From positions 124,001-188,000 of the forward strand of contig JBCDIT010000001.1 in the NCBI GenBank assembly GCA_038748775.1: 64,000 nt of DNA, written 5' to 3'. Positions 44,818-53,959 of the stretch are shown here, one piece after another. A program made the translations under genes and the position numbers. Under the pieces are notes generated by a model. The model was not told where the DNA came from. It saw nothing but the letters and a program-made list of their open reading frames with translations, and searched no databases. Source of the DNA: DAIQNV01 sp038748775 (GTDB taxonomy: Bacteria > Planctomycetota > Phycisphaerae > Phycisphaerales > UBA1924). The first letter of the stretch is position 1; every line of letters begins with the position of its first letter.

Positions 44818-46395
44818 TCAAGGCGGCGAGGGCCAGTTCTCAGGTTGTTTCCCGACGATCGGGCCCCGGAACAACGCGACGACGTATCCACCGTCCTTGG
44901 ACTTGCTCGAGCCTGCGACGACACGATCGACCTCGTCCGACCGGAGGACCGGATCAGGCCACCCATCGGGGACGCCTTCGAGAAGTCGGGCGACAACCCA
45001 GGGGGCTTCGGCGATCTGATCGGGCGTTGGCTCGGTGGTTCGATGTCGCCCCATCATGAGCGGGGTCGGGTCGAGCCATGTTTCGACGAACACCACCTCG
45101 TCGTCGCCAACGAGGTCGCGGGCCTCGGCCGCGAATCGCCAGAGCTTGTCGCCGGTGCCGACGCGCGCCGCACGACTGAAGATCGCCTCACGCCCGGCCA
45201 CGGCCGTGAGAACGATGGCGGCGAAGATCGCGACGCCGATGGGCGGGAGCGGCGAGCGCACGCGGAGGAGCGCGTACACGGCGAGGATGGCCGCGACTGG
45301 GTAGACGGGAACGAGATACGACGCGCCGCGGGTCGGCATGAGCATCGTGATGCCGATGACGAGGCACACCCAGATGCCAGCGGGCGCGAGCGGATGGGCT
45401 CGCCACCGCCAGGGTCGGACGAAAATGAACGCGGCAAGTGCCGGGACACTCCACGGGACGAAGCGTTCAACGAACCAGCCGAGCGTTTGCGGCATCCCAG
45501 AGAGATACGCACCAAGACCACCCCCACCGTCGTCGGTCTTGACCCGGGTGTCGTAGGGATCGATCTCGTCGGGGCCCGGCGGGGGAACATCGAACCCGAG
45601 CCGGCTGAGCACTTCGCCGCCGACCAGCCGATTGGCGACGAAGTCAGGATCGGCGAGGTACGCCGGCACGAGCCAGGCCGCGAAGAGAGCGCCTGCGAAG
45701 GCTGGACCCCAGATCCATGCGTGCCAGGGCGGTCGATGGTCCGCCGGACGAATGAGCATCACGAGCGCGGCATACGTCGGAATGAGCAGTGCCCAGGGCC
45801 CCTTGGCCAGGAGCGCAAGGCCAGTGACGAACCACGTGGCGAGGGACCAAAGAGCACGAGTTCGTGCCCGTGGTTCGTCTGCGACGCGGACCGCGGAGTA
45901 CCAGCCGAGCGCGAGCAATCCACCGAAAATCATGTCGGGCCGGCAGAAGTAGGCGTGCTTGATCGCGGTAGGAGACGCGATCCAGACCGCGCCGGCGAGC
46001 GCTCCGACGGCGATCGGCGCCGACCGGGCGAGTTCGCCCGCGTCCGGACGGAGGTCGCCAGCGACCCGGGGAAGCAACCTCGCGGCCCCCGCCCAGGCCA
46101 CGGCGAAGGCGGCGATGGCTCCGAGCAACGAGGGCGCCTTGTGGGCCCACTCCGCCCAGACACCGGAGGCGACAAGCGGCGCCGCGACCCAGTTCACCAG
46201 GGGGGGCTTGCGGGTGGTCTTCCCGCTGAGGTCGACGGGGAGAAACCAGCGGCCGTTAACCACCATATCGACGGTGTGCGACATCGTCCGGGCCTGATCA
46301 ACGTTCTGCCCGAGATCGCTGGGTCCGAGCACCCGAACCGAAAGGGCCGCGAGAAAGAGCACGATCGCGACGATCGGGATCGCCCGGCGGAGCAC
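44818..46395 (-). CDS. Membrane glycosyltransferase, ArnT/PMT-like (GT39/GT83 type)
   Basis: 525 residues, GTG start, about 12 membrane helices. N-terminal LGQNVDQARTMSHTVDMVVNGRWFLPVD with an acidic residue in the first periplasmic loop, followed by TTRKPPLVNWVAA (KPP motif), is characteristic of enzymes that move a sugar from a polyprenyl-phosphate donor to lipid A or protein. PTRGASYLVPVYP and later loops fit. The acceptor is unknown. It is on the same strand as, and upstream of, the marR operon but separated by the palindrome. Confidence 0.85.
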   Translation of the reverse strand: MLRRAIPIVAIVLFLAALSVRVLGPSDLGQNVDQARTMSHTVDMVVNGRWFLPVDLSGKTTRKPPLVNWVAAPLVASGVWAEWAHKAPSLLGAIAAFAVAWAGAARLLPRVAGDLRPDAGELARSAPIAVGALAGAVWIASPTAIKHAYFCRPDMIFGGLLALGWYSAVRVADEPRARTRALWSLATWFVTGLALLAKGPWALLIPTYAALVMLIRPADHRPPWHAWIWGPAFAGALFAAWLVPAYLADPDFVANRLVGGEVLSRLGFDVPPPGPDEIDPYDTRVKTDDGGGGLGAYLSGMPQTLGWFVERFVPWSVPALAAFIFVRPWRWRAHPLAPAGIWVCLVIGITMLMPTRGASYLVPVYPVAAILAVYALLRVRSPLPPIGVAIFAAIVLTAVAGREAIFSRAARVGTGDKLWRFAAEARDLVGDDEVVFVETWLDPTPLMMGRHRTTEPTPDQIAEAPWVVARLLEGVPDGWPDPVLRSDEVDRVVAGSSKSKDGGYVVALFRGPIVGKQPENWPSPP

Positions 46396-46537
46396 CTTGG
46401 CCGATTCGGCGGGAGTGGCGGCACCGGGATGCGAATCGGCTCGCGTCAGCGTGGGTGGCCTCCTTGCCCCTGGGCTGCCCAGAGAGACACTACACCAACG
46501 TACCGAACGGTGCTGGACCGGGGGCCGATACCACGTC

Positions 46538-46543
46538 TAGTAT
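46538..46543 (+). promoter_or_regulatory. Candidate -10 element of the tRNA gene
   Basis: TAGTAT ends 25 bases before the mature tRNA. A weak -35-like TGGACC lies about 18 bases further up. Confidence 0.35.
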
Positions 46544-46568
46544 CACTCTGGCCGGAAACGGCTCAACC

Positions 46569-46641
<73 letters not shown>

Positions 46642-46789
46642 CTTTGACAGGCCCTGGCTCTGCCTGGGTTTGTGTCGTCTCTGGACTACCCGATTGGGAC
46701 TCCAAACACGGCCCGACTACCTTCGGCTACCCGATGGACTACCTCATCGCGTACCTCTTCTGCCGTTGCTGTAGGGCCACGGAACGCGA

Positions 46790-49327
46790 TCAGTCTTCGT
46801 CAGACACCGCGTTGTCTTGGAGGTCGATCGCGAAGCGATACTCCAACGATTCCGCGACTTGTGGCCATAGCAGCCGGTGGTAGACAAACGCCTCCTGGGT
46901 TGCGGACTCCAATGACGCTCCCGATGGGCGCACGTCAATGCGACGACCGGCATTGATTAGTCGCTGGGCAAGGTCCATCATCGACTCCAGAGTCACTAAC
47001 CGAAGATCAGTTGGCGGGTTCGCTTGCATGACCACGTCTCCATGGTCGCCGACGATCCACACATGATCGGTCATTTGCGAGTAGTTCTGCTTCAACCACT
47101 CACGGCTGTCGTGCGCTTGGCCGATGTCGCGCTTCTTGTAGACCGCCGGTTTCGCCTTCTGGGTCTTCGCCTCTAGCCCCAGCGCGTCCGCCGATTCCGG
47201 GCAGAGCCAAGCCACGTCCGGCCCCTTGTTGTCCGCCGTCTTCTCCGGCCTACTGGATTCGAGCCCCAGCAGCGAGCCCAAGTCGCAGAGGGCTTGTTCG
47301 TGCTCCTCCGCATTCTCCCCTCCATCCCCTTCCAACCGATCGAGGACGGACGTGGCGGCTGTTTCGAGCGAGCCTTTCACCGCCATGACAGAACGCTTCG
47401 CCTGGGGTGATACGGTGAGTAGGACGCTGCCCGCACCGATCACGGCCCCGGTTGGCGTCGGACGGCCCAGCATCGCCTTCAGACTTGCGGCCTGTTGGAA
47501 AGCAAGCGAGGCGGCGGCGGAATCTCCCTCTTGGAGGTGGGCAGCGCCACACCAATGAAGATGCCACGCCGCCAAGCCACGATCTTTGGCGGTTAGTTCG
47601 TTGCCAAGTCCGTTCAAGATAGCCGCGGCCGCGCCGTGACGACCTTCCCACATATGAGTCCCGGCGTCGTACTCATTCCGCGCTGTACCGTCGCCCCATG
47701 CGGGCTCCTTCGGCTTCTCTTCTGTGGCGATCTCAGCGAGTTTAGCGTTGTAAAGGTCGTCCCAATCCTTTTCGCCCTGAATGACCTTCAGCATGAGGTC
47801 TGGATACGCCGCTTCCTTTTCTCCATTTTCTTCGAGCGATTTGCGAATCGCTGCCCCGAGTAACACCTGCTGCTGGAGCAAGTCAGGGAGGTAGGCCATA
47901 TTTTCCGGTTGGCGTAGCCAACTCTGTAACGCCTTGTCAGCCAGCACCACCACGCCGTGGTCCGTATTGCTGCGGAAGATCCGGCCAATCGCCTGCGTCA
48001 AACGTCCCGCGGTCTGCGAGAGGCGGAACTTCTTTGAGTCCAACACGTCCTCTAAATACCGGTCGTGAAGACATGCTCCACGCGGGATACCATCAAGAAC
48101 CAGCACCTTGCACGCTTCCCCGGGAAGGTCGATGCCGTCAAATATCCCCGCCAGAACAATCTTCCGCTCATCGGTTGCGTCGGCGAACTCGGTGATGCCG
48201 GCGTTCCCCGTGCGGCTGTCGTAAACCGTCCCGATATCCTCCCATTTCCTCACCGTGTACTTGGAAGGAACGATGACACAAGTCTTGTGCGGGTCCATCA
48301 GCGTCCGCGACTGGTCATAGGCGTTCTCATCCAAGTCACCCTGCGGGAACACGAGGAGGCGCTGTGCTGCACCGATCTTCCCGGTCGGAGAGATGGTGTC
48401 GGCTCGGTCGACACCGAAAGTACGGATGCACTCGTACCGAGATGGGAGGGTGGCCGTGAGGTATAGACGCCGTACGTCAGGCCGAAAATATGACAGTGAA
48501 TGGGTAGGGATGATCGGCGGAGTGATCTCGATTCCGCGCTGCGAGACAAAGAACGCACATGAAGCCAAGTGGTCCCGTAGGTGTCGATATGCGAATCGTG
48601 TCGAGGCGTCTGGCGCATCTATACCGTTTTCAGAGAGTGCCTGCTCGATCTCCGCGCGGTGCTCCCATACGAACCACGCGGGCACGAAGAGGACGCCGCT
48701 TTCGTACTTGTCGCCCTGCGTAAACCTGGAGAATCGTGTGGAGTATGGGGAGTGGTCAAAGTGGCCGCGGAAGATGCCTACAAGCGGACCCCATGCATCA
48801 TGGGTTTCGTTTACGTCGATGGTGAAACACGAGCGGATCGTCGCAGGCGCTACGTGTGCATCGTCGAAGAGGATCGCGCGGATCGTATCGTTCAGGAAGG
48901 GGCTTCCGCCGCGAAAGGCGGCGTGGTAGTTCGTTATGCAGCAGCACTCAGCGGAGTGGTACCTATCTTCATTCGTCCAGGTCTTGGAGCCATAGGTCGC
49001 CACCGTGATGCCACAGTCCTCGGCCTGGGCTGCCGTCTGCTGCACGAGTTGGTTGGTGGGACACACATACAGCACTTTGCCTCGTGTCTCGTTTACCAAC
49101 GACTGTGCGGCGAGAAGCCCAACGAGCGTCTTGCCGCCGCCCGTGTTCATGGAAAAGAGGACGTCGGACTTGGCGCGGTAACTCTGGTGCCAGGCGTTCA
49201 AGGCCTCTTGCTGCGGGCCATAAAGTGTCTCGACCTGTCCGCGTTGGGTCAGGCCACCGAATATCCGGATCGGATCGGTTTCCCGCTTCTTGGGGCTGAG
49301 GTCGAGCTTGAGTTTCGACAGGTCCAT
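46790..49327 (-). CDS. SF2 helicase with C-terminal PD-(D/E)XK-like nuclease motif
   Basis: 845 residues. Helicase core: SMNTGGGKTLVG (Walker A, Lys66), AILFDDAHVA (DDAH, 155-158), YLTATLPS (motif III-like), VLVLDGIPRGACLHDRY, and QAIGRIFRS (motif VI, arginine finger). The second RecA domain resembles the Rad3/DinG-type C-terminal helicase. About residues 704-737 read PDVAW...GLEAK...IGQ, the D-(E)xK-Q pattern of a restriction-endonuclease-like fold. A helical region lies between. This helicase-nuclease layout is common in anti-phage systems; cytoplasmic action on DNA is inferred. It stands alone beside the tRNA, divergent from the integrase relic. Not a Type III Res by overall length and motifs. 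Confidence 0.85.
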   Translation of the reverse strand: MDLSKLKLDLSPKKRETDPIRIFGGLTQRGQVETLYGPQQEALNAWHQSYRAKSDVLFSMNTGGGKTLVGLLAAQSLVNETRGKVLYVCPTNQLVQQTAAQAEDCGITVATYGSKTWTNEDRYHSAECCCITNYHAAFRGGSPFLNDTIRAILFDDAHVAPATIRSCFTIDVNETHDAWGPLVGIFRGHFDHSPYSTRFSRFTQGDKYESGVLFVPAWFVWEHRAEIEQALSENGIDAPDASTRFAYRHLRDHLASCAFFVSQRGIEITPPIIPTHSLSYFRPDVRRLYLTATLPSRYECIRTFGVDRADTISPTGKIGAAQRLLVFPQGDLDENAYDQSRTLMDPHKTCVIVPSKYTVRKWEDIGTVYDSRTGNAGITEFADATDERKIVLAGIFDGIDLPGEACKVLVLDGIPRGACLHDRYLEDVLDSKKFRLSQTAGRLTQAIGRIFRSNTDHGVVVLADKALQSWLRQPENMAYLPDLLQQQVLLGAAIRKSLEENGEKEAAYPDLMLKVIQGEKDWDDLYNAKLAEIATEEKPKEPAWGDGTARNEYDAGTHMWEGRHGAAAAILNGLGNELTAKDRGLAAWHLHWCGAAHLQEGDSAAASLAFQQAASLKAMLGRPTPTGAVIGAGSVLLTVSPQAKRSVMAVKGSLETAATSVLDRLEGDGGENAEEHEQALCDLGSLLGLESSRPEKTADNKGPDVAWLCPESADALGLEAKTQKAKPAVYKKRDIGQAHDSREWLKQNYSQMTDHVWIVGDHGDVVMQANPPTDLRLVTLESMMDLAQRLINAGRRIDVRPSGASLESATQEAFVYHRLLWPQVAESLEYRFAIDLQDNAVSDED

Positions 49328-49540
49328 TTACTTCTCCGCCAATGGTATGGTGGTGCACGATTCTACCGATGTGGTCAGATATCTGGTGACCGTGTGGGTG
49401 CCGGGGCAGGATGACTACTCCTTGTTGTTCGATCTACACCAGCGTTTTCTGATGGGAAGCGACTGAAGGTGTAACGGATCCGCGGTAAGTGTGTGCCTCC
49501 GAGGGCGGATGGGCCGTCCTTTGCATGGAGGCGTCGAACC

Positions 49541-50660
49541 ATGGGTAGCGCAGCGAGATCGATTGGGGTGACGTTCCACCCGCCGAGCAGTCAGTACAAG
49601 AAGACGATCGGACGACGTAGGGGGCCGGATGGAAAGCCGAGGCCGCAGGTCTTCTACCTGGGGACCGATCAGCGCGAGGCGAAGAACCGGGCATTCCTGC
49701 TGATGACGGAGTGGGACCGGCTTCAGGCCGACGGCGTCACGTTTTGGCCAGAGGGGACGACCGGCGCGACGGTGATGGAGCAGGATTCGATTTCCCCGCG
49801 GAAATCGGAGAACTCTCGACCTGACGCTGAACGCTTGGCTCAGCCTGGCGAACTGACCGTTGAGGACGCTGCACGAATCTACATCGGTGAACAGGAGCGA
49901 CGGCTCTCGACGAAGCAGGTCTCCGCTGCCCACGTTCGCCACATGCGCTACCGGATTGGTCGCGTCGTCGAGGTCATCGGTGGGAAGACTCCTCTCATGG
50001 ATGTTGGCCACGACAAGCTTCAGCGGGCGGTTGACCATTTCCTGAAGCGCCCGATGGTCCGTTGCCATGAGAAGGATGAACGCCCCGCGACTCGGATGGC
50101 GATCCCCACCGTGGTCGGGTTCATTCGCGCGATGAAGGGGATGTTTGTCTGGCTCGACGAGGACGAGGACATCCCTTGGAGCATGCCCAAGAGTCAGCGC
50201 CGCATCTTTGCGATCAAGCGTGAAGCGATGAAGACGGAAGAGGAGCGGAAGCGGGAGACCGAGGAGATGGTCACCGGACGGATCCCGCTGTTCGAGATCG
50301 ACGACCTGAGGATGCTGTACGGGACGGCGAGCGGTCAAGCGAGAGCATGGATGCTCGTGGCACTGAACGCCGGGTTCACGCAGAAGGAACTGTCCGACCT
50401 GCGCGACTTCGAGGTCTGCCTCGATGTTGAGGCGCCCTACATCCATCGCAAACGCGGCAAGACAAACGCCGAGATGAAGTGGGACCTCTGGCCGGAGACG
50501 GTCGAGGCGATCCGCCGGGAGCGTGCCTTCGAGAATCGTCATTAGCGGATCTTCTTGACCGCTCACGGGAAGACACTCTGCGGGGGCAAAGAAAACGGGC
50601 GTGACGCCGTCCGGCAAGTTTGGCGGAAGCTCCGAGTTCAGGCCGGGGTAGAGATCGGCG
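49541..50660 (+). pseudogene. Tyrosine-recombinase-type integrase, nonsense-mutated and truncated
   Basis: From the ATG at 49541 (GGAGG 9 bases upstream) the frame runs 334 codons to a TAG at 50543-50545. N-terminal arm-type domain (SSQYKKTIGRRRGPDG, VFYLGTDQREAKNRA), SAM-like core-binding domain (ELTVEDAARIYIGEQERRLS), and the start of the catalytic domain (MLVALNAGFTQKELSDLRDF, LWPETVEAIRRER). The same frame continues after the TAG with IFLTAHGKTLCGGKENGR and VRQVWRKLRVQAGV, matching the segment that follows in planctomycete integrases, and then stops matching at about 50660, before the HxxR and Tyr boxes. It is therefore catalytically dead. Confidence 0.85.
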
Positions 50661-50661
50661 G

Positions 50662-51055
50662 GACATGCTCCGGGCGTGCTTCGCCGAGGCGATGGCGCGT
50701 GAACTCGGCCGAGACGGTGGTTTTGAGATCGTGACCATGCCCGGCCCCGACGTCGCGGAGATCCATCTCGCGATCACCGACGTCCAGGAATCCTGGCCGG
50801 TCTTCGACGCCTTGCCGCGGTTCAAGTTCGCGGACGCCGGGCTTGGCGGTCTTGCGACGGAGGGCGAGATCGTCGACTCGCTCTCCGGCGTACAAGCGCG
50901 TGGCTCTTGTCGAGGCCTCGCTGGGGCGGAACACAAGGTTCGACAGGAGCCGCCTCGACAACGCGCGTGGTGCGATCGATGACTGGTCGCAACGGACCCA
51001 CGCCGGGATCGATCGGATCCGCCAGCGGCTCGTCAGGATTGAGCTTGGCGGTCCC
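50662..51055 (+). pseudogene. DUF3313-like protein fragment, frameshifted
   Basis: The first frame carries MLRACFAEAMARELGRDG and VTMPGPDVAEIHLAITDV, then FADAGLGGLATEGEIVDS. At about 50888 the match moves to the next frame: YKRVALVEASLGRNTRFD and ARGAIDDWSQRTHAGIDRI. This order (two strands, GLGG, EAEI-like, DDWARR-like helix) matches DUF3313 envelope proteins of planctomycetes and proteobacteria. The signal peptide and N-terminal third are missing; the left edge joins the integrase relic directly, the right edge meets an IS3 relic. Family assignment is by eye. Confidence 0.6.
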
Positions 51056-51330
51056 GCAAGACGGCACCTCGCACGCCCGGCGCTGGCTCACGCCGTACGC
51101 CGATTGCGTCTTCTTCACCATCTCCCGGCGACGAGCAGGCCTTACTGCTTTCCCTTGATCGCGTACTGCAAGATGTACTTGTCGAGACTGAGATCAGCGA
51201 CCAACTGCTTGAGCTTGCGATTCTTGTCTTCCTACGCCTTGAGCCGACGCACCTCGGCGACGCCCATCCCGGCGAACTTCTTCTTCCGCCGGTAGAACGT
51301 CTGCTCCGAGACTTCAGGTGCGAGAGGCGA
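51045..51330 (-). mobile_element. IS3-family transposase remnant (end of orfA, start of orfB)
   Basis: On the - strand: EVSEQTFYRRKKKFAGMGVA and EVRRLK, a TAG, then EDKNRKLKQLVADLSLDKYI and LQYAIKGKQ with a natural TAA at 51142-51144: the helix-turn-helix and leucine-zipper end of IS3 orfA with one nonsense codon. Next RPARRREMVKKTQSAYGVSQ with RRACEV, the N-terminus of orfB. The rest of orfB is gone. Upstream of EVSEQ the frame is disrupted. It lies between the DUF3313 relic and the methyltransferase stop. Confidence 0.85.
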
Positions 51331-51367
51331 TTGGCCACCATGTTGGCGGTCCTGACGCGGGATGACA

Positions 51368-53131
51368 TCATTCGCCCTCCCCTTCAGTCTCGTCGCCATT
51401 GAACAGGTTGCCTGCGGATACCGCCGCCGCCTTGCGCCGCAGGTTCTTGGCCGCTCCACCCGCCTTCGGCTCGACCTGCGGCCCGCCGTCCACCGTCTCG
51501 GGTTCATCCTCGACGACTGGAAGCTCCTTGATCTCAAGGCTGTAGTTGTCCTGCCCCCATGCGCACTTGGACAGCACAGCCTTGGGGATCTGCTTGACCG
51601 TCAGGTTCGGCCACTCCCGTTTGTTGCAGAACGCGTTGCACATGACCAGCAGGCTCCGATCCGGACCGACCTCGTCGGAGACCTTCTGCAACGTGTCGGC
51701 GGTCATCGTCTGCGTTGTGACGAAGATGTAGTCGGTGTCGGTCGAGCGTCCCTGCTGCCAATAGACCTCGGGGCTCGGGTCGTACTTGAAGCCCTCGATC
51801 TTGCAGAGGGCCTCGGCAAGCATGGCAGCGTTGTAGTCCTTGTTGATGATCCAGTCGCCGTACTCGTCCTTCTGGAGGAGCGGCGGGACGAGGCGGTAGT
51901 AGCGGAATCCGCCACCGCCCTGCCAGCCCGTCTCTGCGGTCACTCCGCCAGGATCCTCACCATCGACGACCTTTTTGATCCGCGGGATGATGTGCGTATG
52001 ACAATGGCTGCCCAGTTCGACCATGATCCAGCGCAACCCCATTTTTTGGGCGACAGCACCGGTCGTCCCCGACCCTGCAAATGAATCCAAGACAAGGTCG
52101 CCGGGCTCCGTGACCGCAGCCAAGAGCGTATGGATGAGCTTCTCAGGCTTGGGATAGTCAAAGGCCATCGATGATCCAAATAGCGCGCGACTTTCTTGTG
52201 TCGCGTCCTCATAGGTACTCATCCGATAGTGACTCATCGACAGCAGATTCTTGAGCTTTTTGTCTTCGCCCCCTGGCTTGATGTGATTAGGACGAAACGG
52301 TGCTTTGCTGATTCGGATTTCCTCACCAGCCTCGACAATCTCATCTAGCTTTGCTTGCGAGTATCTCCACTCGCCCTCAAGCCTGAACGCCTGGATATTC
52401 ACACCATTTACGACCCGGACCGGATCAAGCAATCGCGTCACAATGTTCCCGCTCGACATATCCTGTGGCTTAAATACTTGATCTGCGCATGCAAATTTCA
52501 CTACTCCAGCCTGGAACTCTATCTTTTTAATACTATTTCCGGCATTGTTAATAGGATATTTTTTCCCTTCCGTAGTTTTTCCACCAATGAAGGCGGGGGA
52601 CAGCCGTCGATCGCGGCTATAGGCAAGAACGTACTCGGTCACCACGCCCATATTGGCATTAAGAAACGACGGTTTCTTCTTTTTTTCCCAGATGAACTGG
52701 CCACATCGGTTCTGCCTACCAAAGACTTCGTCCATCAGAATCGTCAAATACGCATATTCATTGTCATCGATTGAGACAAATATGACGCCATCAGGCCTGA
52801 GCAATTGCCGTAAAATTTCAAGCCGATCTCTCATTGACGAGAGCCAGATCGAATGCTCCAGGTCATCGCCATAATGCTCAAACGCCGAGCCTGTGTTGTA
52901 CGGAGGATCAATGTAAATGCACTTTACTTGGCTTGCGCACTCCCGCTCTAGTGCCTTGAGCACGAGAAGGTTGTCACCAAAGATCACCCTATTGTCAACG
53001 GTATCCCCTGCGCGTCGGAGTGAAGGCAAGTAGGACAACTCAGGGTCTTCAATGAGGGCTCGCGGCTCAAGCCGCGGCCGGTCATACTTCCCGATCCACT
53101 GGAGTTCAAGGCGCGGCTTATTCTCACTCAT
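51368..53131 (-). CDS. Type III-like Mod site-specific DNA methyltransferase (adenine-specific, beta class)
   Basis: 587 residues from the ATG at 53131, where it overlaps the preceding stop. Early motifs: VIFGDNLLVLKALE, IYIDPPYNTGSAFEHY (motif IV, DPPY) and SSMRDRLEILRQLL; later LVLDSFAGSGTTGAVAQKMG (motif I, AdoMet). DPPY before FxGxG is the beta order seen in Type III Mod subunits. Residues ~160-330 between them should be the target recognition domain and are encoded by distinctly AT-rich DNA. All catalytic residues are present, so methylation is plausible, but no intact Res partner is in the window: only a Res fossil at 53960-54240. Confidence 0.9.
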   Translation of the reverse strand: MSENKPRLELQWIGKYDRPRLEPRALIEDPELSYLPSLRRAGDTVDNRVIFGDNLLVLKALERECASQVKCIYIDPPYNTGSAFEHYGDDLEHSIWLSSMRDRLEILRQLLRPDGVIFVSIDDNEYAYLTILMDEVFGRQNRCGQFIWEKKKKPSFLNANMGVVTEYVLAYSRDRRLSPAFIGGKTTEGKKYPINNAGNSIKKIEFQAGVVKFACADQVFKPQDMSSGNIVTRLLDPVRVVNGVNIQAFRLEGEWRYSQAKLDEIVEAGEEIRISKAPFRPNHIKPGGEDKKLKNLLSMSHYRMSTYEDATQESRALFGSSMAFDYPKPEKLIHTLLAAVTEPGDLVLDSFAGSGTTGAVAQKMGLRWIMVELGSHCHTHIIPRIKKVVDGEDPGGVTAETGWQGGGGFRYYRLVPPLLQKDEYGDWIINKDYNAAMLAEALCKIEGFKYDPSPEVYWQQGRSTDTDYIFVTTQTMTADTLQKVSDEVGPDRSLLVMCNAFCNKREWPNLTVKQIPKAVLSKCAWGQDNYSLEIKELPVVEDEPETVDGGPQVEPKAGGAAKNLRRKAAAVSAGNLFNGDETEGEGE

Positions 53132-53768
53132 CGCTGATTCGCCCCCGTTGCCTCGACGCCTTGCTTGTTTGCTGTTCACACGGGGCAAGTAGCCGGTTGT
53201 AGCTGATTGGATCTGTTGCGGCCGATACGGCTACGTATTCGAATCGGCGAACCGACAGACTTCGGACTCGCAGGACGCATGGCCGATCGCGGAAGTCCAA
53301 CTCATGCAACACGATTCGCGTCGTGGAGTTCCCGTACACCGTCATCGTTTGCTCATAAAGTGCACCATCGCCGTCATGCCTTGATTCAATGCTCTGTGTT
53401 GATCCTATTGCTCCCGGAAGGCCGAAAGACGCACTTGCTGCCCTCATCGACAACTGTACCTGTTCGCCATCTGCCGCTGTCTCCCGAGGCGTGACCTGAA
53501 GAACGAGATCTCCAGCTTCAACTACGACAAGAGTATTCGCATCAGTTTCAGGTGCCGGTTGCCAACCCCTCCAGACGCGACCATTCCCCCTGAACGCATA
53601 CCGGCCCGTATCTTCGGCTGGCGTATGAAACCACAAGCGTATGGAACGGATCCGGCGGCGCGAGGGCCTAAAAGTGCCGAGGAAACAGCCCAAGCGTGGT
53701 CGTCTTGGCTCAACGACGGCAGCTGCGTACGGCCGCGACCGGAGCACAAGGATCACGTCCGGGCCCAC
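53124..53768 (-). CDS. Unknown protein, 5' end probably replaced by IS3 sequence
   Basis: 214 codons, stop overlapping the Mod start (ATGAGTGA), so the two were probably one operon. The first ~44 residues (to 53637) are the antisense of the IS3 fragment on the other strand, so the original N-terminus seems lost. The remainder begins at LWFHTPAED and has TLVVVEAGDLVLQVTPRETA and TTRIVLHELDFRDRPCVLRV, suggesting a beta-rich fold; no family recognised. It may be a remnant of a third component next to mod. Confidence 0.45.
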   Translation of the reverse strand: MGPDVILVLRSRPYAAAVVEPRRPRLGCFLGTFRPSRRRIRSIRLWFHTPAEDTGRYAFRGNGRVWRGWQPAPETDANTLVVVEAGDLVLQVTPRETAADGEQVQLSMRAASASFGLPGAIGSTQSIESRHDGDGALYEQTMTVYGNSTTRIVLHELDFRDRPCVLRVRSLSVRRFEYVAVSAATDPISYNRLLAPCEQQTSKASRQRGRISDE

Positions 53769-53845
53769 GACTTCGTGCAGACGCGGACGACGGACGGCAA
53801 GCCGCTACGGATGCTGGTAGTCGTCGATGAGGACGCTCAAGAGCG
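53637..53845 (+). mobile_element. IS3-family orfB fragment, frameshifted
   Basis: In one frame ERIRRREGLKVPRKQPKRGR (ending near 53702), then the next frame continues LNDGSCVRPRPEHKDHV, HDFVQTRTTDGKPLRMLVVV and DE, the segment with the first catalytic Asp of the IS3 DDE domain. Neither the N-terminal nor the C-terminal part of orfB is present. Orientation is opposite to the fragment at 51045-51330, so the two flank mod in inverted order. Confidence 0.85.
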
Positions 53846-53959
53846 TCCATTCGTAGGGTGGGTGATTCCGGGCCGATCCGGCGTCTGGAGCATACGGCTA
53901 AAGACCATCTGCTCTCGCGGAGCGTGCCACATTTGAACGCAGTTGGCCCCGGAATGAGA

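Noticed and set aside
46642..46789. Attachment-site repeat of the tRNA 3' end
   Set aside because: I looked for a second copy of the tRNA end (GTTCGAGTCCTGTGG) up to about 55.6 kb and saw none; integration at the tRNA stays an inference.
49328..49540. Small gene between helicase and integrase relic
   Set aside because: Short frames here lack ribosome binding sites and family features; it is more likely a shared promoter region.
49415..50617. 400-codon open frame antisense to the integrase relic
   Set aside because: The + strand shows integrase domains and a ribosome binding site; this frame shows nothing recognisable.
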